Part shown: piece by piece, positions 14,247 through 21,731 of the stretch
How positions within the stretch are numbered: position 1 is the first letter of the stretch
Layout of the letters: every line of letters begins with the position of its first letter
Virus record (IMG/VR): IMGVR_UViG_3300042691_026564
Span: 1-26,032 of that record
Direction: 5' to 3' (one strand)
Length of the DNA stretch: 26,032 bases
Source: a virus
Notes under the pieces: generated by a model
The model's database searches: none
What the model was told of the DNA's origin: nothing
What the model saw: only the letters and a program-made list of their open reading frames with translations
Program-made: the position numbers and the translations under genes

Positions 14247-15121
14247 TATTATTAGACTTAAAAATTATGTCTAAAGTCCATTTACAATGTGAATTTTCAG
14301 GCATGGACAGGCTAGAAAATTGTTTGAACAAAGATCATTTTCGTAATTATCCACATAAGGTCGATTATGTGTATAACAGCCGAGGTTTTCGCGACGCAGA
14401 GTGGCCCGAGTCTCGAGAAGAATTAAAAAATGCCATATGGTGTATAGGTGACAGCTTTACTGTGGGCGTTGGTAGCCCGTACAATTTTACATGGCCACAG
14501 ATGTTGTCTGCAGCAACTGGCCGACGATGCATCAATGTAAGCATGGACGGTGCCAGTAATAACTGGATCAGTAGACGAGCACAGCAAATTATTAGAGAAG
14601 TTTCTCCCACTCACATGGTGGTGCTATGGTCGTATCTTCATCGTAGAGAATCTGCTGATATTAAATTGCCCGATGAAGATCGTCGAATTTGGGCAACACC
14701 AGCATCATACCTGGATGATTTTGCAAATTTTGTGTGGTGTTATCAACAATTGAATACTGCCGAAATATCTACAAAGATTTATAACAGTTCAATTCCTAAA
14801 TATTCCTATGTGGGTCAGAATCATATCCAGTGTCTCTGGAATAATATAAGAGATCCCAGTTGGCCTGTGTTGTATCCACAACGTAGATCAGAATTTGCAA
14901 CCTTGCCTGACGATATTCAGGAAGAATTGCTTGCGCAACCAGAAATTAAATCCAATTTGGAATCAGTGTTTGCTCAGGTTGAGTTTCTTGATCACAATGA
15001 ATTGTTGAATCTGACCAATTTAGACTATGCTAGAGATTATCATCATTTTGATAACATCACTAGCAAATTTTTGATTGAGAAAATTTCCAGCAGTTTATTT
15101 TTCAGCAATCAAGGCAGTTGA
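14243..15121 (+). CDS. SGNH/GDSL hydrolase
   Basis: A 292-residue SGNH hydrolase. Block I is IWCIGDSFTVGVG (G69, D70, S71), the Asn block is DGASNNW near residue 105, and block V is DYARDYHHFDN with D265 and H268 as the catalytic DxxH pair. The triad is complete, unlike the SGNH-like gene at 9486. N-terminal CEFSGMDRLENCLN and YNSRGFRDAEWP are typical of phage members as I recall them. A likely O-acyl esterase on polysaccharide or LPS; no signal peptide. The ATG at 14243 overlaps the upstream TGA; 14231 and 14267 are alternatives. AT-rich relative to upstream genes. The 3' end overlaps the sulfotransferase-like gene by 27 bases, tail to tail. Confidence 0.82.
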   Translation: MILLDLKIMSKVHLQCEFSGMDRLENCLNKDHFRNYPHKVDYVYNSRGFRDAEWPESREELKNAIWCIGDSFTVGVGSPYNFTWPQMLSAATGRRCINVSMDGASNNWISRRAQQIIREVSPTHMVVLWSYLHRRESADIKLPDEDRRIWATPASYLDDFANFVWCYQQLNTAEISTKIYNSSIPKYSYVGQNHIQCLWNNIRDPSWPVLYPQRRSEFATLPDDIQEELLAQPEIKSNLESVFAQVEFLDHNELLNLTNLDYARDYHHFDNITSKFLIEKISSSLFFSNQGS

Positions 15122-16321
15122 CGTGATACTGTGCCAAAAATTTTGCTCTTTTTGAACGGATAAGTCAATAGATTGATGAGTTAATGGCAACGAAATATTA
15201 GAATTTTGGTAGCACCAGTTGTTATAAATTTCCAGGCACTGATCGAAATTCTTTATAATTTTTTGTTTGTCAGCCATGGTTTGTTTTTTGATTGGTGGAC
15301 CATTCATAATAATTCCAAGATCTATCATTTGCTCGATAGTTTGTTGGGCTAGGTCATACCCTTCTTTTAAGGGCAACAATTGTTGCTGTCTTTCTGCATC
15401 CAACAACGAGATTATACCATTTCGCTCAACAGCCTGCATTTCAAATGTCTCCAGGATTTTAGCTGGCAATTTTTCCAATTCAGTGATTGATTCTATTGCT
15501 GGCCATTCTGGCAAGGCATTTTTTTGATAGTCTGCCACTAGATCTACTTTGTTCAACAAGGCAGTTTTGATTTGTGGTAACAATATTTCGGGCAATGCGC
15601 CAATATCGCTATTGGCATAGTGCATCTTGTTCCAGGAATTAAATGTGATGCCAAAATTTGATTCCCAGGATATTTTGTTTGACTGCGCACCAAATACCGG
15701 AAGATCAAGTATAAATTTTTCTATCTGAGGAATGTCTTGTTCATAGTTAAAAAACTTTGCAATATTAAAATATTGTTCGCTCCAGGATATATAGTCTCGA
15801 TATGCATTTAATTGATTGACAAATACGTCAGAATCGAGTGTGACTCCTGATTGATACATTTTGTAAAATGTATCAACTTTTTCATGCGCAGTGTAGACAT
15901 TTAATTTTTTGGTAATTTTGTTTAACGTCATGCTGAGTGCATGTTCAAACACATTGGTTCTTCTACATGCTATAATTAAAAAATTTTCATTAAGATAATT
16001 GTAGAATGGAATTTGTTCAGCAATTGTGTCTCCGCGGCGGCGAATATGATAGTGCGCAAGCCTTGAAGTTTTGTAATGATTCACACTGTCCAGAAGTTCA
16101 ACGACTTGTTGCAGGGACTGATAATACCCCCATTTTTTTAATGTGTGTTTACTGACTATCTCTTGATTAAATTCTGGACTGTAGTATTTGCTCAATCCAT
16201 TGGTTAACTCGTGTAGATTTATCACTGGTCTATCAAATTGATGAAATTGCATATAAATAGTCAACATACGTTGTAACAGCGTACTGCCTACCGCATCAGG
16301 TGTCAAGATTAAAACATTCAT
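15095..16321 (-). CDS. Sulfotransferase-like protein
   Basis: A 408-residue minus-strand protein. MNVLILTPDAVGSTLLQRML has the sulfotransferase 5'-phosphosulfate loop (G12-S13-T14-L15), and FLIIACRRTNVFEHALS (R120, R121, S130) matches the Arg...Ser motif that binds the PAPS 3'-phosphate. Sulfotransferases move sulfate from PAPS to sugars, proteins or lipids. The C-terminal half is helical and has no recognised domain. It is strongly AT-rich compared with the flanks, suggesting separate acquisition. It faces the SGNH hydrolase and is close to the APS-kinase-like gene, which could supply PAPS (inference). No clear Shine-Dalgarno sequence precedes the ATG. Confidence 0.75.
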   Translation of the reverse strand: MNVLILTPDAVGSTLLQRMLTIYMQFHQFDRPVINLHELTNGLSKYYSPEFNQEIVSKHTLKKWGYYQSLQQVVELLDSVNHYKTSRLAHYHIRRRGDTIAEQIPFYNYLNENFLIIACRRTNVFEHALSMTLNKITKKLNVYTAHEKVDTFYKMYQSGVTLDSDVFVNQLNAYRDYISWSEQYFNIAKFFNYEQDIPQIEKFILDLPVFGAQSNKISWESNFGITFNSWNKMHYANSDIGALPEILLPQIKTALLNKVDLVADYQKNALPEWPAIESITELEKLPAKILETFEMQAVERNGIISLLDAERQQQLLPLKEGYDLAQQTIEQMIDLGIIMNGPPIKKQTMADKQKIIKNFDQCLEIYNNWCYQNSNISLPLTHQSIDLSVQKEQNFWHSITSTALIAEK

Positions 16322-16374
16322 ATGGCGTACTTATGATGTGAGAATCATGTGACCATTTAACTGCAACAAATTGG

Positions 16375-16382
16375 GATAAATA
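16375..16382 (+). promoter_or_regulatory. T4-late-like promoter box GATAAATA
   Basis: GATAAATA (seven of eight with TATAAATA) lies 26 bases before the endolysin ATG, with AAGGAG at 16397-16402 in between. Late expression of a lysis cassette fits. The remaining divergent spacer 16322-16374 shows nothing else clear. Confidence 0.6.
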
Positions 16383-16408
16383 TTTCTATATAACCCAAGG
16401 AGCTTCCC

Positions 16409-16873
16409 ATGAAACTAACCGAAAATTTTAGTCTAAGTGAAATGATCAAGAGCGAAACTGCTCTGCGTCAGAACCTAGACAACACACCTGGTGCTGCAGA
16501 AACTGCCAACCTCAAGGTCTTGGCTGAAAAGGTGCTGCAGCCCATCCGTGATCACTACAAAAAAGGCATCAAGGTCAATTCGGGATTTCGTCACCCTAAC
16601 GTTAACGCTGCTGTGGGTGGATCAAGAACCAGTGACCACTGCAAAGGTCAAGCTGCTGACATTGAAATCCCCGGAGTGGCCAACGCTGAACTGGCTGAAT
16701 ACATCAAAAGCAATCTCAAGTTTACACAATTGATTTTGGAATTCTATACTCCAGGTGTTCCTGACTCAGGTTGGGTACATGTCAGCTATGATCCCGGCAA
16801 CCTCAAGTGCCAGGTCATGACTGCCTACAAGAAAAACGGCAAGACAGTGTACGAACCCGGAATCATTGCCTAA
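16409..16873 (+). CDS. Endolysin, peptidase M15A family
   Basis: A 154-residue peptidoglycan peptidase (D-Ala-D-Ala carboxypeptidase/M15A-like) that cuts cell-wall peptide cross-links. FSLSEMIKSETA and LQPIRDHYKKGIKVNSGFRH lead to the zinc site: H77 and D84 in SDHCKGQAAD, and H124 in GWVHVSYD. Length is typical. No signal peptide, so export depends on a holin. AAGGAG lies 6 bases upstream of the ATG. It heads a lysis cassette with spanin-like genes and a holin-like gene. Confidence 0.92.
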   Translation: MKLTENFSLSEMIKSETALRQNLDNTPGAAETANLKVLAEKVLQPIRDHYKKGIKVNSGFRHPNVNAAVGGSRTSDHCKGQAADIEIPGVANAELAEYIKSNLKFTQLILEFYTPGVPDSGWVHVSYDPGNLKCQVMTAYKKNGKTVYEPGIIA

Positions 16874-16874
16874 C

Positions 16875-17378
16875 ATGTTTGGCGGAACAACTGCTGCCAT
16901 TCGCATGATTGCAGTGTTGATCATTGTGGCCATCTGTGCAGCCGGTCTCTGGTATGTGACCGGTCTACGTGCTGACTTGGCCATAAGTGAACAAAATTCC
17001 AAAAAACTAACTGACGCAGTAGAACAGCAAGAAGCTGCTATGGCACAGATGCGTCAAGAGCAACAACAGATCCGTGATGCCAACAACCAACTCAATACCA
17101 CTATACAACTACAGAACAAAGACTTGACCAACCTCCAGGATCGTTTTACACAAAACGCTGCTGGACAAAAGAGAGACTTTGGCAAGACCGCTGCTGCTCG
17201 TCCTGAAGCACTGGAACGTGCTGTAAACCGTGGCACCCAGAATGCCCTACGCTGTTTGGAAATAGCGTCTGGCTCGCCTTTGACTGAATCAGAAAAGGCA
17301 GCCTCTAAACCCAGTGAGATCAATCGTGAATGCCCGGCCATTGCTAATCCTAATTACAAGCCTGCTGTTAGCAACTAA
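16875..17378 (+). CDS. Inner-membrane spanin (Rz-like)
   Basis: A 167-residue protein one base after the endolysin stop. A single N-terminal transmembrane helix (about residues 10-28, IRMIAVLIIVAICAAGLWYV) is followed by a long Gln/Glu/Asp-rich coiled coil (QQEAAMAQMRQEQQQIRD, NTTIQLQNKDLTNLQDRF) and a periplasmic tail. This is the i-spanin layout, which joins an outer-membrane lipoprotein to fuse membranes at lysis. TTG 16866 is a possible but less likely start. The 3' end overlaps the next gene, as in Rz/Rz1 pairs. Confidence 0.8.
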   Translation: MFGGTTAAIRMIAVLIIVAICAAGLWYVTGLRADLAISEQNSKKLTDAVEQQEAAMAQMRQEQQQIRDANNQLNTTIQLQNKDLTNLQDRFTQNAAGQKRDFGKTAAARPEALERAVNRGTQNALRCLEIASGSPLTESEKAASKPSEINRECPAIANPNYKPAVSN

Positions 17379-17718
17379 TCTAGCAGGCTGTGCCAGCTTT
17401 GGGTTGTTCGGTTCGCCAGTCAAACCCTTGACCATTACCACAAGACCTCTGGAAAAAACTCCCCTGGCCTTGCCTGATCCACTGCCACTCAGTACCAAAC
17501 CCATCAAATGGCGTGTGATAACTCCCGACAATGTGGATGCTGTGTGGGAGCGCCTGGCCCAGGATGATGAAGATATAGTGGTGTTTGCCATCACTGCTGA
17601 TGGTTATCAACAGCTGGCAGTGACCATTGCTGAACTGCGCAATCTCATTGCCACACAACGACTTATGATCAAGCAATACAAAGACTACTATGAACCTGCA
17701 CGAAAGGACCCCAAATGA
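17314..17718 (+). CDS. Outer-membrane lipoprotein, candidate o-spanin (Rz1-like)
   Basis: A 134-residue lipoprotein starting inside the i-spanin gene in another frame (65-base overlap). The signal peptide ends in ATNLAGC with lipidated C26. A Pro-rich segment (TRPLEKTPLALPDPLPLSTK) is followed by a conserved-looking domain (WRVITPDNVDAVWERL, VVFAITADGYQQLAVTIAEL, KQYKDYYEP). Starts are GTG 17314 or GTG 17326; the second gives a tidier signal peptide. The overlap and lipobox support the o-spanin role, but the body is larger than Rz1 and a second lipoprotein follows, so the partner is not certain. Confidence 0.75.
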   Translation: MRSIVNARPLLILITSLLLATNLAGCASFGLFGSPVKPLTITTRPLEKTPLALPDPLPLSTKPIKWRVITPDNVDAVWERLAQDDEDIVVFAITADGYQQLAVTIAELRNLIATQRLMIKQYKDYYEPARKDPK

Positions 17719-18095
17719 AACTGGCTGTTGTAGCATTGACCCTGGCACTTGCAGGATGCAGCTCTTTGCCGTTTGAGATTCCCAGTTTCTGGGATGACAA
17801 TCAAGCTGCCAGAATCATTGATGTTAGAAAAAGCATCAACGACCTTGACTGTGCTGCGGCTCATGCACCACAGGTCAAAACTATCCAGCATCATCTCAAG
17901 TGGTTTGAACTGTACAGTCAAAGCAAACGTACCCCTGATGTGGCTAGACTGATTCAACCCATGCAGGCCACTGTGGATGATTTCTACCGACGCAGCGTGG
18001 AAAATCCTGGTAGTCCTGCCTACTGCGAACTCAAAAAGCGTGTGATGATCACACAAGGTGAAACTGTGGCACGAGCTGTGCTGGGGAGATTCTGA
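17715..18095 (+). CDS. Second lysis-cassette lipoprotein
   Basis: A 126-residue lipoprotein. The short signal MKLAVVALTLALAGC places the lipidated residue at C15. The mature part reads SFWDDNQAARIIDVRKSIND, WFELYSQSKRTPD and YCELKKRVMITQGETVARA, with two more Cys that may pair. I recall this family beside endolysin genes in aquatic T4-like phages. It may be the true o-spanin or an accessory lysis protein. ATGA overlap with the upstream gene and one-base overlap downstream. Confidence 0.78.
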   Translation: MKLAVVALTLALAGCSSLPFEIPSFWDDNQAARIIDVRKSINDLDCAAAHAPQVKTIQHHLKWFELYSQSKRTPDVARLIQPMQATVDDFYRRSVENPGSPAYCELKKRVMITQGETVARAVLGRF

Positions 18096-18325
18096 TGGAT
18101 GAATTAAAAAAGCTGGCCGGCTGTGGCCAAGACTGGGCTGCACAACGTGCGCAAATGGCCTTGAGCATTTGTGATTCACATGCTCGTGGTGACATCTCTC
18201 GTGATGAATGTCGCGAACTCATGGAAGACCTGGTTCGCACAGACTCTCTTGATCGAGTAGCTGGTGATATAGAAACCAAGACAGCCTTGATCAAAGCAGT
18301 CAATGTGGCCATGATGCTGATATAA
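18095..18325 (+). CDS. Small helical protein in lysis cassette
   Basis: A 76-residue soluble, all-helical protein (MDELKKLAGCGQDWAAQRAQ, DISRDECRELMEDLVRTD). No signal peptide or membrane segment. GGGGAG at 18083-18088 precedes the ATG, which overlaps the upstream TGA. Function unknown; position suggests a lysis-timing or accessory role. Confidence 0.75.
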   Translation: MDELKKLAGCGQDWAAQRAQMALSICDSHARGDISRDECRELMEDLVRTDSLDRVAGDIETKTALIKAVNVAMMLI

Positions 18326-18326
18326 C

Positions 18327-18587
18327 ATGAACAACGAAACCTGGTTCAACAACAAATGGCGTCCGGCCATGGGTTGGACCTACATGATCACATGTGTCAT
18401 GGATTTTATTGTGTTTCCGGTGGCCTGGAATCTTCTACAAGCCTCGTTGGGACAAACTATCACTCAATGGAATCCACTCACACTACAAGGCGCAGGTCTG
18501 TATCACATGGCCATGGGCGCTGTTGTGGGTGTCACGGCCTGGCAACGCAGTCGAGAAAAAATGGCTCGCACCGTGCAACCGGATTGA
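18327..18587 (+). CDS. Holin-like membrane protein
   Basis: An 86-residue membrane protein. WFNNKWRPAMGWTYMITCVM leads into a helix through about residue 36, then a polar loop (TITQWNPLTLQG) and a second helix (YHMAMGAVVGVTAW), ending in a basic tail RSREKMAR. The RPAMGW entry is typical of holins in the GTA/3TM group. As last gene of the lysis cassette it probably forms the membrane lesion that lets the signal-less endolysin out. The start is one base after the previous stop. Confidence 0.8.
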   Translation: MNNETWFNNKWRPAMGWTYMITCVMDFIVFPVAWNLLQASLGQTITQWNPLTLQGAGLYHMAMGAVVGVTAWQRSREKMARTVQPD

Positions 18588-18588
18588 G

Positions 18589-18617
18589 TTGACATTGTGA
18601 TCTGTTTGTTGTACAAT
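18589..18617 (+). promoter_or_regulatory. Strong sigma70 promoter for the DnaJ-like gene, apparently leaderless
   Basis: TTGACA (18589-18594), a 17-base spacer and TACAAT (18612-18617) match the sigma70 consensus with one mismatch. A start 7-8 bases downstream falls on the GTG at 18625, so the mRNA would have no leader. No Shine-Dalgarno sequence is present. Confidence 0.8.
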
Positions 18618-18624
18618 ACAACAC

Positions 18625-19404
18625 GTGAAAAACTATTATCAAATTTTGGGCATAGACAAGTCAGCTTCAGCTGATCAAATCAAAAAAGCCTATCGTAAAT
18701 TAGCCAGTCAGCATCATCCGGACAAAGGCGGCGACACAGTCAAGTTTCAGGAAATACAAGAAGCATATGGCGTGCTGGGCGACGACGCACGACGAGCTGA
18801 ATACGACAATCCCCGTCCACAGTTTTCGGGCTTTCCTGGCGGCAGTGGATTCAACATGCACGACATGTTTGGGCAGATGTTCGGGCAACAGTTTGGACAA
18901 CCGCAGCAGTCTCGACGCAACCATGTGAGAATGACCATTTGGGTAAGCCTACAAGATGTAGCACAGGGCGGAAGCCGAGCCGTGAATGTCAGCACCTCTG
19001 CTGGCTCCAGCACAGTGGCCATCGAAGTACCACAGGGCATTGACGACGGAGACCAGGTGCAGTACGGCGGAGTAGCACCCGGGGGCATGGACCTGGTGGT
19101 GCAGTTTCGAATACAGCCTATGGCACAGTGGCGCCGGGAAGGCCTAAATCTACACACCGAACACAGAATCAGCATCTGGGACATGATTCTGGGTGCCGAA
19201 GTAGAAGTCACCAACATACTGGGTCACAATCTAGTGGTTCGAGTTCCGGCTGGTACTCAGCCCAGCACAGTCATGCGACTGAAAGGGCATGGCATACAAG
19301 ATCGGCATGGGCAAAAAGGTGACCTAATGATTCGCATGCAGGCTCAAATTCCCAAAATCATCGCACCCGAAATAGTCACAGCAATACAACAACACCGATC
19401 ATAA
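18625..19404 (+). CDS. DnaJ/CbpA-like co-chaperone without zinc finger
   Basis: A 259-residue type II J-protein that stimulates DnaK ATPase and delivers substrates. J domain residues about 3-63 with HPD at 31-33 (ASQHHPDKGGD). A Gly/Phe-rich linker about 64-92 is unusually Met/Gln-rich. Two C-terminal beta domains follow (VRMTIWVSLQDVAQGGSR, VAIEVPQGIDDGDQVQYGG, HRISIWDMILGAEVEV, VRVPAGTQPSTVMRLKGHGI). No CxxCxGxG zinc repeats, so it is CbpA-like and shorter than CbpA (about 306). The GTG start is fixed by the J domain and an in-frame stop at 18598. It sits directly before the ClpA-like gene, suggesting a protein-quality-control module. Confidence 0.92.
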   Translation: MKNYYQILGIDKSASADQIKKAYRKLASQHHPDKGGDTVKFQEIQEAYGVLGDDARRAEYDNPRPQFSGFPGGSGFNMHDMFGQMFGQQFGQPQQSRRNHVRMTIWVSLQDVAQGGSRAVNVSTSAGSSTVAIEVPQGIDDGDQVQYGGVAPGGMDLVVQFRIQPMAQWRREGLNLHTEHRISIWDMILGAEVEVTNILGHNLVVRVPAGTQPSTVMRLKGHGIQDRHGQKGDLMIRMQAQIPKIIAPEIVTAIQQHRS

Positions 19405-19418
19405 TATTGTCAGATTGT

Positions 19419-19447
19419 TTGTAAATCAGCTACGTAAGTAGTATAAT
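19419..19447 (+). promoter_or_regulatory. Sigma70 promoter for the ClpA-like gene
   Basis: TTGTAA (19419-19424), 17 bases, then TATAAT (19442-19447). It lies in the 66-base gap before the ClpA-like gene and is followed by AAAGGA just upstream of ATG 19471. The same TTGTAA -35 with a 17-base spacer recurs at 25030. Confidence 0.75.
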
Positions 19448-19470
19448 AAACAAACCCCTAAAGGAAATCA

Positions 19471-21729
19471 ATGACCCCCACTCCTGAAATTGAACACATT
19501 GTGGATCAAGCTGTGAAAATTGCACAGCAAAAACAACACGAATATGTGACCACAGAACACCTGTTGTTGAGCATAATCCGGTTTGCCCCATTTCGCAAAA
19601 CAGCCGACGCTTTTGGCGTAGCAGTGGATCAAATGGACCTGGAACTAGATGCTTACATCACAAGCCTGGTGAGCCTGGTCAAAAGCAATGTGGACACACC
19701 CAAAAAGACCCAGGCTCTGGAGAGAATTTTTAACCGTGCCAACGTGCAGGTGATGTTTACTGGTCGTAGGGCACTAAGCGTGATTGATCTGTATCTGTCA
19801 ATCATGAGCGAAGGCAACAGTCATGCACAATACTACATGCTGAAATATGGCATGAAGAAAGCAGAATTTGTGGAGTTCTGGCAAAAGAACTACAAACCTT
19901 CTGATGTCAAAATGAGTACTCAGCAGGCTGATGAAGTGTTGACCGAGTACTGTACCAGCCTCACTGCTCGTGCGGAAAAGAATCAGCTGGAGCCCATGAT
20001 TGGCCGTGGTAAAGAACTGGAAGAAATGATCACTGTGTTGGCTCGCCGATTCAAGGCCAACGTGCTGATGGTGGGCGATCCGGGTGTGGGCAAAACACAC
20101 ATTGTGGACGGCCTGGCACAGGAAATCATTGCTGGGCGTGTGCCCGAGTTCTTGAAAGGGCACGAAGTCTGGAGCCTAGAAATTGGCTCTTTGTTAGCAG
20201 GATCCAAATATCGTGGAGAGTTTGAAGAAAAATTCAAGGCCGTGATTGCAGCATTGGAAGCCAAGAAAAACTGTATCTTGTTTGTGGACGAAGCACATAC
20301 CATGAAGGGTGCCGGGGCAGGTTCAAGTGCAGGACTAGACTTTGCCAACATGTTGAAGCCGGCCATTACCCGGGGCAGTCTCAAGATTGTGGCCAGCACC
20401 ACCTGGGAAGAGTTCTACGAAAGCTTTGAAAAGGACCGTGCACTCATGCGCCGTTTCTATCGCCTGGCCATTGACGAACCTGATACTGCTACCACAGAAC
20501 AGATCTTGATTGGACTCAGCCCACGCCTGGAACAGTTTCACAATGTGTTAATTGACACCGAAGCCATGACCACTGCTGTGGAACTGGCCAATCGATATAT
20601 TCATGATCGCAAAAATCCTGACAAAAGCATTGACATCATTGACGCTGCTTGTGCTCGGGAGCGTGTGAAAGATTCGGGCACTGTAACCATCACACGTGAC
20701 ATGATCGAGGCGCAGGTGGCTCGCATGACTGGTGTGCCCACAGACAAACTGCAGAACGAACGTTCAGCTAAGATTGTGGAACTGGAATCAAACATCAAGC
20801 AAAAGCTGTATGGTCAAGACTCAGCTGTGGATGCTGTGCTGGATCGTGTGTACATCAGCTTTGCAGGTATCAGCAACGAAAAGCGACCCATGGCCAGTTT
20901 CTTGTTCCTGGGCCCAACAGGCACAGGCAAAACCGAACTGGCTCGCTTGCTGAGTGCCAACTTGGACATGCCCTTGCTGAAATATGACATGAGCGAGTTC
21001 CAAGAACGCCACAGTGTGTCAAGCTTGATTGGTGCTCCCCCGGGCTATGTGGGCTTTGAGGACGGCAGTGTGGGCGGCGGCAAGCTGATCTCGGATATCA
21101 GCAAGAACCCGTTCAGCATCATCTTGTTTGACGAGATTGAAAAGGCTCACCCCGATGTGTCAAACATCCTGCTGCAGATGCTGGACGAAGGTGTGCTGAC
21201 CTCCAGCAACGGCAAAAAGGTCAACGTCAAGAACTCCATCATTATCCTGACATCTAACCTGGGTGCTGCTGCCGGTGAAGGCAACATGATTGGCTTTGGA
21301 TCACAGGAAAAGACCGGCGAAGACGAACGAGCACTCCGGGAGTTCTTCAAGCCTGAAATGCGTAACCGTATTGATCAGATTGTGAAATTCTCCCGCCTGG
21401 ATACCTTGGCCATCAAGAAAGTAGTGCTGAAGTTCACACAAGAACTGCAGACAAGTCTGGCCAACAAAAACATCCGCTTGACCCTAACCGAAGCTGTGGT
21501 GGACATGCTGGCTGACAAGGGCTATGACGCCAAGATGGGTGCACGACCCCTAAGCCGCAAGATTGATCAGTTGATCCGTGTACCACTCAGCAAGCGGATC
21601 CTGTTTGATCGACTCAGCGACTGTGACATTGCTGCTGACATGTTGAACGATGATGTGGTGTTTGATGTGGTTGCACACGAGATTCCGGTGGTAGACAATG
21701 ACGGAATCATTCGTTTCCCCGGAGCCTGA
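19471..21729 (+). CDS. clpA: ClpA-like AAA+ unfoldase with ClpP-docking loop
   Basis: A 752-residue Hsp100 ATPase, about the length of E. coli ClpA (758). N domain about 1-150 (VTTEHLLLSIIRFAPFRKTA). First AAA+ module: Walker A GDPGVGKT (202-209), Walker B FVDEAH (271-276). Second: Walker A GPTGTGKT (481-488), Walker B ILFDE (551-555), then RPLSRKIDQLIRVPL. There is no ClpB-type coiled-coil insert. After the second Walker B, NMIGFGSQE carries the I607-G608-F609 tripeptide used by ClpA/ClpX to dock on ClpP. It may therefore feed substrates to host ClpP; no phage ClpP is visible. It has its own sigma70-type promoter and a good Shine-Dalgarno sequence. Confidence 0.93.
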   Translation: MTPTPEIEHIVDQAVKIAQQKQHEYVTTEHLLLSIIRFAPFRKTADAFGVAVDQMDLELDAYITSLVSLVKSNVDTPKKTQALERIFNRANVQVMFTGRRALSVIDLYLSIMSEGNSHAQYYMLKYGMKKAEFVEFWQKNYKPSDVKMSTQQADEVLTEYCTSLTARAEKNQLEPMIGRGKELEEMITVLARRFKANVLMVGDPGVGKTHIVDGLAQEIIAGRVPEFLKGHEVWSLEIGSLLAGSKYRGEFEEKFKAVIAALEAKKNCILFVDEAHTMKGAGAGSSAGLDFANMLKPAITRGSLKIVASTTWEEFYESFEKDRALMRRFYRLAIDEPDTATTEQILIGLSPRLEQFHNVLIDTEAMTTAVELANRYIHDRKNPDKSIDIIDAACARERVKDSGTVTITRDMIEAQVARMTGVPTDKLQNERSAKIVELESNIKQKLYGQDSAVDAVLDRVYISFAGISNEKRPMASFLFLGPTGTGKTELARLLSANLDMPLLKYDMSEFQERHSVSSLIGAPPGYVGFEDGSVGGGKLISDISKNPFSIILFDEIEKAHPDVSNILLQMLDEGVLTSSNGKKVNVKNSIIILTSNLGAAAGEGNMIGFGSQEKTGEDERALREFFKPEMRNRIDQIVKFSRLDTLAIKKVVLKFTQELQTSLANKNIRLTLTEAVVDMLADKGYDAKMGARPLSRKIDQLIRVPLSKRILFDRLSDCDIAADMLNDDVVFDVVAHEIPVVDNDGIIRFPGA

Positions 21730-21731
21730 CC

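Noticed and set aside
19471-21729. ClpB disaggregase
   Set aside because: There is no coiled-coil middle domain and an IGF ClpP-docking tripeptide is present, so ClpA-like is the better call.
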